Shown: positions 17,683 through 25,196 of the stretch, one piece after another
How the letters are laid out: every line of letters begins with the position of its first letter
How positions within the stretch are numbered: position 1 is the first letter of the stretch
Assembly: GCA_035764725.1 (NCBI GenBank)
Contig: DASTYT010000031.1
Location: 1 to 64,000, forward strand
Length of the DNA: 64,000 nucleotides
Origin: Candidatus Methylomirabilota bacterium
GTDB lineage: Bacteria; Methylomirabilota; Methylomirabilia; Rokubacteriales; CSP1-6
Reading direction: 5' to 3'
The notes under the pieces: model-generated
What the model saw: the letters and a program-made list of their open reading frames with translations, nothing else
Database searches by the model: none
What the model was told of the DNA's origin: nothing
Program-made: the position numbers and the translations under genes

Positions 17683-17698
17683 GGGCATGGCTCTTGCC
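17683..17698 (+). promoter_or_regulatory. sigma-54 promoter for the PRC-barrel operon
   Basis: GGGCATGGCTCTTGCC: GG at 17684-17685, GC at 17696-17697, N10 spacing; the first base differs from consensus. Predicted start about 17709, 31 nt before ATG 17740, leaving room for the GGAGGAG Shine-Dalgarno at 17724-17730. Confidence 0.75.
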
Positions 17699-17739
17699 TC
17701 CCAGTTCGCCGAAGTTATTTCCCGGAGGAGGCTGTTCCC

Positions 17740-18063
17740 ATGCTCATGAGCACGAAAGAGATTCTCGGCTACACGATCCTCGCCACGGATGGCGAGATCG
17801 GAGGGGTCTCGGACTTTCTCGTCGACGAAGGCTTCAAGCTCCGCTATCTCGTGATCGACACCGGCAAGTGGCTGCCCGGGAAGAAGGTGGCGCTCTCCAC
17901 GGCCTGGATCAGCAGCGTGGATCCGCACAAACAACTCGTCGTGATGAACATCGAGCGGAAGCGGATCGAGGAGGGCCCCGAGTACTCGGAGGAGCATGTG
18001 CTCGATCGCGAGTACGAGACTCTCTTGCACGCCCACTATCAGTACCCGCCGTACTGGCTCTAG
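17740..18063 (+). CDS. PRC-barrel domain protein
   Basis: 107 aa. PRC-barrel fold covers about residues 5-75 (KEILGYTILATDGEIGGVSDFLVDE cut by LRYLVIDTG and VALSTAWISSVD), then a short acidic/aromatic tail. Stand-alone PRC-barrel proteins are common stress-induced proteins in soil bacteria; the barrel usually binds RNA or protein partners, role here unknown. A second in-frame ATG at 17746 is possible. First gene of a four-gene run (PRC, Cys-rich, DUF2231, SRPBCC) behind a sigma-54 promoter. Confidence 0.9.
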   Translation: MLMSTKEILGYTILATDGEIGGVSDFLVDEGFKLRYLVIDTGKWLPGKKVALSTAWISSVDPHKQLVVMNIERKRIEEGPEYSEEHVLDREYETLLHAHYQYPPYWL

Positions 18064-18087
18064 GCCGGACTGGCTCGAGGAGATCCG

Positions 18088-18321
18088 ATGGGACGCTGTG
18101 ACGTCTGCGGGAACGACTACCGTCGCACCATGGAGATCCGCGTCGGTGGCGAGCGCGGGACGTTCGACTCCTTCGAGTGCGCCATTCACCGGCTCGCCCC
18201 CATGTGCGAGCACTGCGGATGCCGTGTGATCGGGCACGGGGTCGAGCTGGGCGACCGCATTTTCTGCTGCGCCAGCTGCGCCGCGATGGAGGGGATTGAC
18301 AGGAAGGCGGTCAATGCCTAG
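18088..18321 (+). CDS. Cys-rich metal-binding-type small protein (77 aa)
   Basis: Nine Cys in 77 residues: CDVC near the N-terminus (4, 7), Cys31 with His34, CEHCGC (40, 43, 45) and CCASC (60, 61, 64). The pairing suggests two treble-clef or zinc-ribbon type sites; resembles small prokaryotic metallothionein-like or zinc-ribbon proteins, not a named family I can assign. GAGGAG before the ATG. Sits between the PRC-barrel and DUF2231 genes, so probably works in the same stress response. Confidence 0.75.
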   Translation: MGRCDVCGNDYRRTMEIRVGGERGTFDSFECAIHRLAPMCEHCGCRVIGHGVELGDRIFCCASCAAMEGIDRKAVNA

Positions 18322-18369
18322 CCGGGGACCGAGGCCCGACCCCGGGGCGACGTGCCGGGAGGGTCGCCG

Positions 18370-18831
18370 ATGACCGGTGCGCGCATCGCCGGCCATCCGA
18401 TCCATCCCGTCCTGGTCGGCATCCCCATCGGACTCTGCACGTTCTCCGTATTTGCGGACATCATCCGGCTCACCGGGCTGGGCAAGCCGGTATGGTTCGA
18501 CGTGGCCTTGTACGCGATCGCCGGCGGCATCGTGGGCGCCCTCGTGGCCGCGGTCCCAGGCCTGGTGGACTATATGACGGTCACGGATGCCCGGGTCCGC
18601 GACCTGGCCTTCGCCCACGTGATCGCCGCGCTGTTCGTGGTGGCCATCTTCGGCTGGAGCCTCTGGGGGCGCTGGGAGGGAGACCAGGGGCCCGGGCCCG
18701 TGGCCATCTCGATCGTGGGGCTCCTCCTGCTGGGTGTCGTCGGCTGGCTGGGCGGCGAGATGGTATTCGTCCACGGCATGGGCATGGAAACCGCCGCGGC
18801 ACCTCCGCGGGCGCAACGAAAGGTGGCCTGA
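18370..18831 (+). CDS. DUF2231 four-helix membrane protein
   Basis: 153 aa with four predicted membrane helices and the family signature near the N-terminus (GHPIHPVLVGIPIGL). DUF2231 proteins are inner-membrane proteins of unknown function, some predicted to bind heme or quinone through the conserved His pair; His in GHPIHP is present. Start ATG 18370 is chosen because GGGAGGG lies just before it; a GTG at 18352 would put that Shine-Dalgarno inside the gene. Three bases separate it from the SRPBCC gene. Confidence 0.88.
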   Translation: MTGARIAGHPIHPVLVGIPIGLCTFSVFADIIRLTGLGKPVWFDVALYAIAGGIVGALVAAVPGLVDYMTVTDARVRDLAFAHVIAALFVVAIFGWSLWGRWEGDQGPGPVAISIVGLLLLGVVGWLGGEMVFVHGMGMETAAAPPRAQRKVA

Positions 18832-18834
18832 CCG

Positions 18835-19590
18835 ATGAAGGGAGAGCACGAAGTGGTGGCGCCCAAGGTGAATCTCGGGGCCTTCGAGCGCCTGGCGTCG
18901 ATCGCGGGGGGTGCCGCGCTGATGGCCTATGGCCTGCGGCGGGGGGCCCGCGGGGGAAAGAGCATCGCCTGGCTCGGGGGCTCGCTTTTCCTGCGCGGCT
19001 TCTCCGGGTGGTGCGCGCTCTACTCCGTGCTCGGCATCGACCGATCCGGGCGCGGAGAGGCCATGCAGGGCAATCTCGGCGTCAAGGTCGAGCGCGAGAT
19101 GGTGTTCGAGGAGCCGCCGGAGAAGCTCTATGCGTTCTGGCGGGACTTCCGGAACCTCCCGAGCATCATGCCGCACGTCGAGTCCGTGTCGGTCTACCCC
19201 GATGGGCGGTCCCACTGGCGCGTGAAAGGACCGCTGGGAAGGACATTCGAGTGGGATGCCCGGATCATCAATGATGTGCCCAACGAGGTGATCGCCTGGC
19301 GGACAGACGAGGGCGCCCGTGTGGAGCACGCGGGCTCGGTGCGCTTCGAGCGCCTCACGGGGGACGCGACGCTGGTGCGCGTCTCCCTTCAGTACCACCC
19401 GCCGGGGGGCGAGCTCGCGCATCTGGTGACGGCGCTCTTCGGCGCGGATCCCGGCGAGCGCATACAGGACGATCTCACGCGCTTGAGGGAGGCCATGGCG
19501 CGCGCGCACGAGGATCGCGACGGGATGCAGCCCGCCACCGCGTCGGCGCTGGGATATCGGGCGCCGGAGGCACCACGCCCCGCCAAGTAA
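18835..19590 (+). CDS. DUF2892-SRPBCC (polyketide-cyclase-like) fusion
   Basis: 251 aa. Residues 10-75 form a DUF2892/YgaP-like hydrophobic hairpin (FERLASIAGGAALMAYGLRRG, WLGGSLFLRGFSGWCALYSVLG); residues 85-230 form a START/SRPBCC domain (VFEEPPEKLYAFWRDFRNLP, WDARIINDVPNEVIAWRT). The domain would bind a hydrophobic ligand and is tethered to the membrane. AAAGGTGG precedes ATG 18835. Last gene of the PRC-barrel operon. The fusion is common in soil bacteria but the ligand is unknown. Confidence 0.88.
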   Translation: MKGEHEVVAPKVNLGAFERLASIAGGAALMAYGLRRGARGGKSIAWLGGSLFLRGFSGWCALYSVLGIDRSGRGEAMQGNLGVKVEREMVFEEPPEKLYAFWRDFRNLPSIMPHVESVSVYPDGRSHWRVKGPLGRTFEWDARIINDVPNEVIAWRTDEGARVEHAGSVRFERLTGDATLVRVSLQYHPPGGELAHLVTALFGADPGERIQDDLTRLREAMARAHEDRDGMQPATASALGYRAPEAPRPAK

Positions 19591-19659
19591 CGGGGCACCA
19601 TCGAGGGCAGGAGGTCTCCGGTCAGGCGATCGTAGCGCGTGAGGTCTAGACAGCGGCCC

Positions 19660-19665
19660 TACACT
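19660..19665 (+). promoter_or_regulatory. -10 element giving a likely leaderless transcript
   Basis: TACACT ends 7 nt before ATG 19673 and no Shine-Dalgarno is present; no clear -35. The same TACACT hexamer sits at 37386-37391 before tesA. Confidence 0.4.
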
Positions 19666-19672
19666 GAGAGCG

Positions 19673-20752
19673 ATGAGAGCCCTACGTCGCGTCGCTCCGT
19701 GGGCCGGGGGCTGTCTCGCTGTCGCGCTGCTCCTGATCGGCAGCGAGCCCGCGAGCCTTCGAGCGGAAATCGACACGCCCTCCGCGGGTCAGCTCGCCGC
19801 CGCCAAGCTCGTCGGCGCGCGCTACCTCAACCAGGACCCGCACTACTCGCGTGGTCCGCTCTCCGCGCGCCTGCACACCTTGGTCACCGGCATGACGTGG
19901 CTGGTGGCGGAGCGCCGGGTGGCCGCGTTGCCCGGGGGGCATCCCGACCTGGAGCGCCTCCGTGGAGGTGCCATCTCCGCGCCCACCGTCACCTGGATCG
20001 GACATGCGACGGTGCTGGTGCAGCTCGACGGCCTCACTATTCTCACCGATCCCACCTGGAGCAACGTGGTCGGGCCCTTCGGCGTGATCGGGGTCCACCG
20101 CTATACCCCGCCGGGTATCCGCTTCGAGGATCTCCCACGTATCGACGTGGTTCTCATTTCCCACGATCACTACGATCATCTGGACGCGACGACGGTGAAG
20201 CGTCTCGCCGACACCTTCGATCCGCACTTCATCGTTCCCATGGGTCTCAAGGCGTGGTTCGCCGAGCGAGGCATCACGCACGTGACCGAGCTGAACTGGG
20301 GCGAGTCGACGGCGGAGGGCGGCGTCACCTTCGTGTGTACCCCCGCGCAACACGGCGGCGGCCGGACCCTCGCCGACCAAGGGCACCGGCTGTGGTCGTC
20401 GTGGGCGGTGCTGGGGTCCAAGCGCTTCTACTTCGGCGGGGACAGCGGCTACTATCGGCATTTCAAGGACACCGGCGACGCCTACGGTCCCTTCGACCTC
20501 GCCGCGCTGCCCATCGGCTCCTATACCCCCCGGGAGACCGCGCGCCCGGTGCACATCTCGCCGGAGGAGGCCCTTCAGGCGTTCACCGATCTTCGCGCCA
20601 CGACCTTCGTCGGCATCCATTGGGGTACCTATGCCCTGGCGCGCGAGCCGTACGACGAGCCGCCGAAGCGTATCGCCGCCGAGGTGGTCCGCCGCGGGCT
20701 CCCGTCCGATCACATCCTGATTCTCCCCCCCGGACAGACTGCATCCTGGTAG
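19673..20752 (+). CDS. secreted MBL-fold hydrolase, NAPE-PLD-like
   Basis: 359 aa. Signal peptide (about 1-31), then a metallo-beta-lactamase fold with the metal motif HDHYDHLD (164-171), further ligands in TPAQHGGG and GGDSGYY, and the closing His in VGIHWGTYALA. The pattern (NQDPHYSRGP, TWIGHATVLVQLDG, DPTWSNVVGPFG) is that of the N-acylphosphatidylethanolamine phospholipase D-like group, so a phospholipid or lactone substrate in the periplasm is likely. The 66-nt gap to the next gene carries its own possible -10. Substrate is not provable from sequence. Confidence 0.88.
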   Translation: MRALRRVAPWAGGCLAVALLLIGSEPASLRAEIDTPSAGQLAAAKLVGARYLNQDPHYSRGPLSARLHTLVTGMTWLVAERRVAALPGGHPDLERLRGGAISAPTVTWIGHATVLVQLDGLTILTDPTWSNVVGPFGVIGVHRYTPPGIRFEDLPRIDVVLISHDHYDHLDATTVKRLADTFDPHFIVPMGLKAWFAERGITHVTELNWGESTAEGGVTFVCTPAQHGGGRTLADQGHRLWSSWAVLGSKRFYFGGDSGYYRHFKDTGDAYGPFDLAALPIGSYTPRETARPVHISPEEALQAFTDLRATTFVGIHWGTYALAREPYDEPPKRIAAEVVRRGLPSDHILILPPGQTASW

Positions 20753-20817
20753 CCGAAGATCCGCTGGGCCAGAGCGCTCTTGCGCTCCGGCGCAAACCCG
20801 GTCAGACTATCTTGCCC

Positions 20818-22203
20818 ATGGCCGACCGCGTGCTCATCGTGGACGACGAGGCGGATTCCAAGACCGCCCTCGGCCTCCTCCTGTCTACCTGGGGGTACGA
20901 GGTCCTGGAGGCCTCCGATGGCATCGAGGCTCTCGACCTCGCGGCCGAGTTCCGTCCCGCCGTGGTGGTCTCCGACCTGGTGATGCCCGGGATGGATGGC
21001 CTCGCCTTGCTGGAGGCGCTGCGTGCCGAGCTGCCCGCCGCCTCGGTGATTTTGCTGACGGGTCACGCCACCGTCGAGACAGCGGTCTCGGCCATGAAGG
21101 AAGGCGCCTACGACTACCTGACCAAGCCGGTGGACGTGCGCCGCCTCCGGGCGCTCGTGGCGAAGGCCATCGAGAAGAGCGAGGTGCTCCGCGAGGTGAC
21201 GCTACTGCGCCGACAGCTCGGCAGCGTGACCTCCATGGGCCAGCTCATCGGCTCGAGCGCCCCGATGCAGGAGATCTACCGCGTCGTGCACCAGGCCGCC
21301 TCGACCAACGCTCCCGTGCTCATCGCGGGCGAGAGCGGCACGGGGAAGGAGCTGGTCGCCCGCACCATCCACTCGCTCAGCTCGCGCGGGAAGGGACCGT
21401 TCGTCGCCGTCAACTGCTCGGCGATCCCGGAGACGCTGCTTGAGAGCGAGCTGTTCGGGCACGAGCGCGGGGCCTTCACCGGCGCCATCGAGCGCCGGGC
21501 GGGCTACTTCGAGCTGGCGGACCAGGGGACGCTCTTCCTCGACGAGATCGCCGAGATGAGCGCGGCGCTCCAGGCCAAGTATCTGCGCGTGCTCCAGGAC
21601 GGCGTGATCCGTCGCCTCGGCGGCAAGACCGAGGTGAAGGTCGACGTGCGCATCATCGCCGCCACCAACAAGGATCCCGTGGCGGCGATGAAGCAGGGCA
21701 CGTTCCGGGAGGACCTCTACTACCGGCTGAACGTGTTCAGCCTCACGATGCCGACGCTGCGTGCGCGCAAAGAGGACATCGCGCTCCTCGCCGATGCCTT
21801 CATCTCGGAGTTCGCCGCCAAGTACGGCAAGGCCGCCAAGGCCCTCACCGAGGAGGCGCTGGAGGCCCTCAAGCGCCACACGTGGCCGGGCAACGTGCGG
21901 GAGCTCCGGAACTGCATCGAGCGCGCGGTGGTCGGCAGCGACGAGGTACACATCCCCGCCTCCCACCTCTCCTTGGGCGGGCAGCGACCGCTGCCGGTGC
22001 CCGCTCCCGCCCCCGCCAGCGCTGGCGCCGGGCCGGAGGCCGCGAGCGACCAGCCCGTCGGCATCACGCTCGACGAGGCCGAGCGCATCCTCATCCTCAA
22101 GACGCTCGCCGCCCTCGGCAACAACAAGACCCGGGCCGCCGAGAGCCTGGGCATCAGCCTCAAGACCCTCCACAACAAGCTGCGCCGCTACAACGGCTCC
22201 TGA
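20818..22203 (+). CDS. NtrC-family sigma-54 response regulator
   Basis: 461 aa. Receiver 1-120 (phospho-Asp53 in VVVSDLVMPGMDG, Lys in LTKPVD), AAA+ domain about 145-380 with Walker A GESGTGKE (171-178), the sigma-54-contacting loop GAFTGA (218-223), Walker B LFLDEIAEM, then a Pro/Ala linker and a Fis-type helix-turn-helix (about 425-458; NKTRAAESLGISLKTLHNKL). Fully canonical. No kinase is adjacent; the nearest is the hybrid kinase at 2268. It is the best candidate in this window for driving the sigma-54 promoters listed here. ATG 20818 has no Shine-Dalgarno and a possible -10 (TATCTT) ends 4 nt upstream. Confidence 0.95.
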   Translation: MADRVLIVDDEADSKTALGLLLSTWGYEVLEASDGIEALDLAAEFRPAVVVSDLVMPGMDGLALLEALRAELPAASVILLTGHATVETAVSAMKEGAYDYLTKPVDVRRLRALVAKAIEKSEVLREVTLLRRQLGSVTSMGQLIGSSAPMQEIYRVVHQAASTNAPVLIAGESGTGKELVARTIHSLSSRGKGPFVAVNCSAIPETLLESELFGHERGAFTGAIERRAGYFELADQGTLFLDEIAEMSAALQAKYLRVLQDGVIRRLGGKTEVKVDVRIIAATNKDPVAAMKQGTFREDLYYRLNVFSLTMPTLRARKEDIALLADAFISEFAAKYGKAAKALTEEALEALKRHTWPGNVRELRNCIERAVVGSDEVHIPASHLSLGGQRPLPVPAPAPASAGAGPEAASDQPVGITLDEAERILILKTLAALGNNKTRAAESLGISLKTLHNKLRRYNGS

Positions 22204-22237
22204 GCGCGGGGGTCCCGCTCGCCGCGTCTACTTCGCC

Positions 22238-22411
22238 TCATGAAGCCTGGCGGTACACCTGCCGTCTGAGGGCGAGCGCGGGAGACGGGGCTGTTCCGGG
22301 CTGGCCGAAGAAATTGATGTAGCGATCGATCCGGCGCGGCCGGTCCGCTCGGAAGAGCATCCGGCGCGCCCGGCGCTGGGCTCGCTTCGAGACTCCGGTG
22401 ACCTTGGTCAT
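22238..22411 (-). CDS. 57-aa highly basic protein coupled to the PBP gene
   Basis: Unrecognised. 15 Arg/Lys in 57 residues, concentrated in the first 30 (KRAQRRARRMLFRADRPRR), then YINFFGQPG and a short basic tail. No membrane segment or signal peptide. Its ATG overlaps the stop of the penicillin-binding protein (ATGA), and GGAGGTGGGGAG lies directly upstream, so it is clearly translated from the PBP mRNA. Could bind nucleic acid, the membrane or a cell-wall enzyme; nothing in the sequence decides. Confidence 0.7.
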   Translation of the reverse strand: MTKVTGVSKRAQRRARRMLFRADRPRRIDRYINFFGQPGTAPSPALALRRQVYRQAS

Positions 22412-24489
22412 CTCCCCACCTCCGGTCGATCGGCGGTGTTGATGGTTGGACTGGCGGACACGCTCGCGGCGGGCGCCCCGGAAGGTGCCACGGCGGCGAC
22501 CAAACCCTCGTCACACGGGGGCGGCTCGCTGCCGGCTCGAAACGCTTCGATGATCGCGGAGCCCCCGCCGCAGACCCGACGGCCGCTCGCGTCCACCGGC
22601 GCCATCACGATCCCGTCGGGTGCCACGAACGGGCGCGGCGGGGCGCGACGCGCCGCCGCCTGCATCACGGTGGCCCAGATCGGTAGGGCGATCTCCGAGC
22701 CGGTGAGACCGATGGGCCGCGCATCGTCCGCGCCGACCCACACCCCCACCACGAGATCGGGCGTGTAGCCGATGAACCATGCGTCACGGAGGCCGTCCGA
22801 CGTGCCGGTCTTGCCGGCGGTCACGCTCTGCAGACCCCACCGCGCGCTGGCGGCGCCGGTGCCGCGGCTCATCACGCCGCGCAGCAGGTGGGTGACGATG
22901 AAGGCGGATTCGGGGGAGACGACGCGGACCGGGGGCGGGAGCGGCCGGAGGGCTGCGGCGGTCGCCGCGTCGTCGATGGTCGTCGGGCGCACGCGGTAGC
23001 CGCCGTTCGCCAATGCCGCGAAGGCCGCCGTCATTTCCAGCACCGTGGTCTCGGACGTTCCCAGCGCGATCGAGGGTACCGCGGCGAGCGGGCTCTCGAT
23101 GCCGAAGGCGCGCGCCAGACGCACGACGCGGGCGGGGCCGATCTCCTGGGCCACGCGCGCGGCGGGCACGTTGAGCGAGGCCTCGAGCGCGTGGCGCACG
23201 GTGACCACCCCGCGGAAGCGGTGATCGAGATTCTGCGGCGTCCACTCGCGCCCCGCCGACCACACCGCGAGCGGCTCGTCGTCCACTGGGGAGACGGGCG
23301 TCAGCCCTCCCGCGCCCCTTGTCCCCTCGAAGGCGGCCAGGTACACGAACGGCTTGAAGAGGGAGCCGGGCTGGCGCCGGGCGCGAAGGGCGCGGTTGAA
23401 GCCGCCGTCGCGATCGTCGCGGCCGCCCACCAGCACACGGATGCGCCCGCTTCGCGGATCCATGGCGACCACCGCGGCCTGAAGCGTTCCCTCGGGGAGC
23501 TTCCGTGCGCGTTCCGCCTGCGTGAGCTCCCGGCGCATCCCCACCTCGGCGACGCGCGTGAGCCCGCGGTCCAGGGTCGTGGCGATGCGCGTGGGGCTCG
23601 ACCCGACCGGGGCGCCGTCCGGGAGCACCCGGCGGGCCGCCTCTTCACGCGCGAGCTCGACGAACCACGGAGCCCGGCTGCGCGGGGACCCGGTGAGGCG
23701 CACGGGGGCGGCGAGGGCGGTGCCGAGCGCCGGCTCGGACAGGACACCGTCAGCGGCCATGGCATGCAGCACCACGTCGCGCCGCGCCCGGAGGCGCCAC
23801 GGGACCTCCGTGAACGCCCGGCTGGGCGCGCGGATGGCGGTGGCCAGCACCGCCGCCTCGTCGTAGGTCAAGGCGCTCAGGTCCTTTGCGAAGTGATAGT
23901 GCGCCCCAGCGGCCACGCCCAGCACGGGGGCGCTGCCCACCTGGCCCAGGTAGACGGTATTGAGGTACGCCTCGAGGATGTCGGCCTTGGTGTAGCGGCG
24001 CTCGAGCCAGAGCGCGATGGCCGCCTCCCGCGCCTTGCGCCACCAGGTGCGCTCGCGCGTGAGGAAGAGGCTGCGTGCGAGCTGCTGCGTGATGGTGCTG
24101 GCCCCGCGGAGAGACGGGGATTCGCCGTTCCGGCTCACCAGCGCGTGGGCGATCGCGAGCAGATCGACGCCCACGTGGCGCATGAAGCGCTGATCCTCGG
24201 CGGCGATCACGGCCGCCCTGACCAGCGTGGGAATGCGCGACAGCGGCATCCATTCCTGGATCGACGCCGCGCCGTCCCCCGCGCCGCCTCCGGCCCCCCG
24301 CGATTCGGCGGACACCGCGACCATCGCGAGCTCTTGGCCGTCCACGAGGAGCTGGACGCGTGCCGTGTGTGCCGGCCGTCCCGTCGGCAGGCGGTAGGCG
24401 AACCACGCCCACGTTGCCGCGGCAATGAGCGAGATTGCGAGTACGCCCACGACGACGCATGAGGTGATCACGAGGCGAGCGCGAGGCAT
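22408..24489 (-). CDS. class A penicillin-binding protein (PBP1-type)
   Basis: 693 aa bifunctional peptidoglycan synthase. N-terminal membrane anchor (about 8-31), GT51 glycosyltransferase domain with catalytic Glu98 in AAEDQRFMRHVGVD and STITQQLARSLFL, then a transpeptidase domain with the SxxK motif SLFK (Ser376, Lys379), an SxN motif in SLNVPAARV, and KTGTSD (Lys560). Start ATG 24489 places a normal short cytoplasmic tail; the longer frame to 24552 adds an unlikely N-terminus. It lies 15 nt from the -12 of a sigma-54-like element, an unusual control for a PBP and consistent with a wall-repair rather than housekeeping enzyme. Confidence 0.93.
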   Translation of the reverse strand: MPRARLVITSCVVVGVLAISLIAAATWAWFAYRLPTGRPAHTARVQLLVDGQELAMVAVSAESRGAGGGAGDGAASIQEWMPLSRIPTLVRAAVIAAEDQRFMRHVGVDLLAIAHALVSRNGESPSLRGASTITQQLARSLFLTRERTWWRKAREAAIALWLERRYTKADILEAYLNTVYLGQVGSAPVLGVAAGAHYHFAKDLSALTYDEAAVLATAIRAPSRAFTEVPWRLRARRDVVLHAMAADGVLSEPALGTALAAPVRLTGSPRSRAPWFVELAREEAARRVLPDGAPVGSSPTRIATTLDRGLTRVAEVGMRRELTQAERARKLPEGTLQAAVVAMDPRSGRIRVLVGGRDDRDGGFNRALRARRQPGSLFKPFVYLAAFEGTRGAGGLTPVSPVDDEPLAVWSAGREWTPQNLDHRFRGVVTVRHALEASLNVPAARVAQEIGPARVVRLARAFGIESPLAAVPSIALGTSETTVLEMTAAFAALANGGYRVRPTTIDDAATAAALRPLPPPVRVVSPESAFIVTHLLRGVMSRGTGAASARWGLQSVTAGKTGTSDGLRDAWFIGYTPDLVVGVWVGADDARPIGLTGSEIALPIWATVMQAAARRAPPRPFVAPDGIVMAPVDASGRRVCGGGSAIIEAFRAGSEPPPCDEGLVAAVAPSGAPAASVSASPTINTADRPEVGR

Positions 24490-24869
24490 CGTTGGAACCC
24501 TACGCAACTCTGATGCCGACGCGACCGGACACGTAACCGACGAACATTTCACAGTGTGCCTGGCGACGTATAAGGACGGCAGGACGAAACCGCTCGGAAG
24601 GGGTAAGTCTTTCCGGGTCGGAAGCTTCAGAACCAGGCACGATGAGGGGCCGGTACGCAGCGCGCGCCGCGCTGACGCTCACTTACGCGGGCGCCGGACC
24701 GGCGGCGCGCGCCTTGCAACACGGGCGGGCATGAAGAGGAAGGCCTTCACCGACCCGAGGGTACGCCGGGAGCGCCGCCCGCCACCACCGCCTCAGCCGC
24801 CCCCGCCGCCGGGTCCGCCAGAGCCGCCCGTGCCTCCGTCGCCCCCGCCGCCACCCGTCGTCGAGCTGT
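24490..24869. other. intergenic region with sigma-54 site and C-rich tract
   Basis: 380 bp between two minus-strand genes. Contains the sigma-54-like site at 24503-24518, a small inverted repeat TTCCG-GGT-CGGAA (24611-24623) that could bind an activator about 100 bp upstream of it, and a C-rich, G-quadruplex-prone (on minus strand) tract at about 24774-24857. A plus-strand ORF from 24731 to 24910 would encode a 59-aa basic, proline-run peptide, but its coding status is doubtful because the tract is low-complexity and the ORF runs into the end of the opposite gene. Confidence 0.5.
24503..24518 (-). promoter_or_regulatory. sigma-54-like promoter for the PBP gene
   Basis: Minus strand CGGCATCAGAGTTGCG: correct GG-N10-GC spacing and TTGC core; first and last bases off consensus. 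Predicted start about 24492, 3 nt before ATG 24489, the same geometry as at the kinase operon. Confidence 0.6.
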
Positions 24870-25196
24870 TCAGCCCCGCCGGAATCTGCGTCGCGTCCGG
24901 CTGGCGCTGAAGGCTCCCGCCCGGAGGGCAAGGCCGGCGCTCACCAGCGCCGCCAGACCGAGGGCGGTCATGGCGAGCCCGAGGGCGTGACGGCGGAGCT
25001 GGCCACGCCAGTCGAGGGCGGCGTGGCGCCGCCGATCAAGCTCGTCCACGAGCGTGTCGAGGCGCTCGCGCACCTCCGTGATCTCGCGTCCGAGCGCGTG
25101 CACCCGCTCCCCGCCCGTCCCGTCGGTCTCGACCGCTCGCGTGGTCCCGCGATGCTCGACGTGCGCTTCCACTACGCCATGCGTTCCTTCACCCAT
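24870..25196 (-). CDS. DUF3618-like membrane protein (108 aa)
   Basis: Polar N-terminus, a helical segment (LGREITEVRERLDTLVDELDRR) like the conserved part of DUF3618 proteins, then one hydrophobic helix (LGLAMTALGLAALVSAGLALR) and an Arg-rich end. Starts inside the previous gene (25-nt overlap) with GGAGG eight bases before ATG 25196. Placed directly after the holin-III-like gene, the usual DUF3618 neighbour. Last gene of the seven-gene minus-strand operon. Confidence 0.75.
   Translation of the reverse strand: MGEGTHGVVEAHVEHRGTTRAVETDGTGGERVHALGREITEVRERLDTLVDELDRRRHAALDWRGQLRRHALGLAMTALGLAALVSAGLALRAGAFSASRTRRRFRRG

Noticed and set aside
24731..24910. 59-aa proline-rich plus-strand ORF
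   Set aside because: Low-complexity tract and tail overlap with the opposite gene; no strong ribosome site. Noted in the region entry, not called as a gene.
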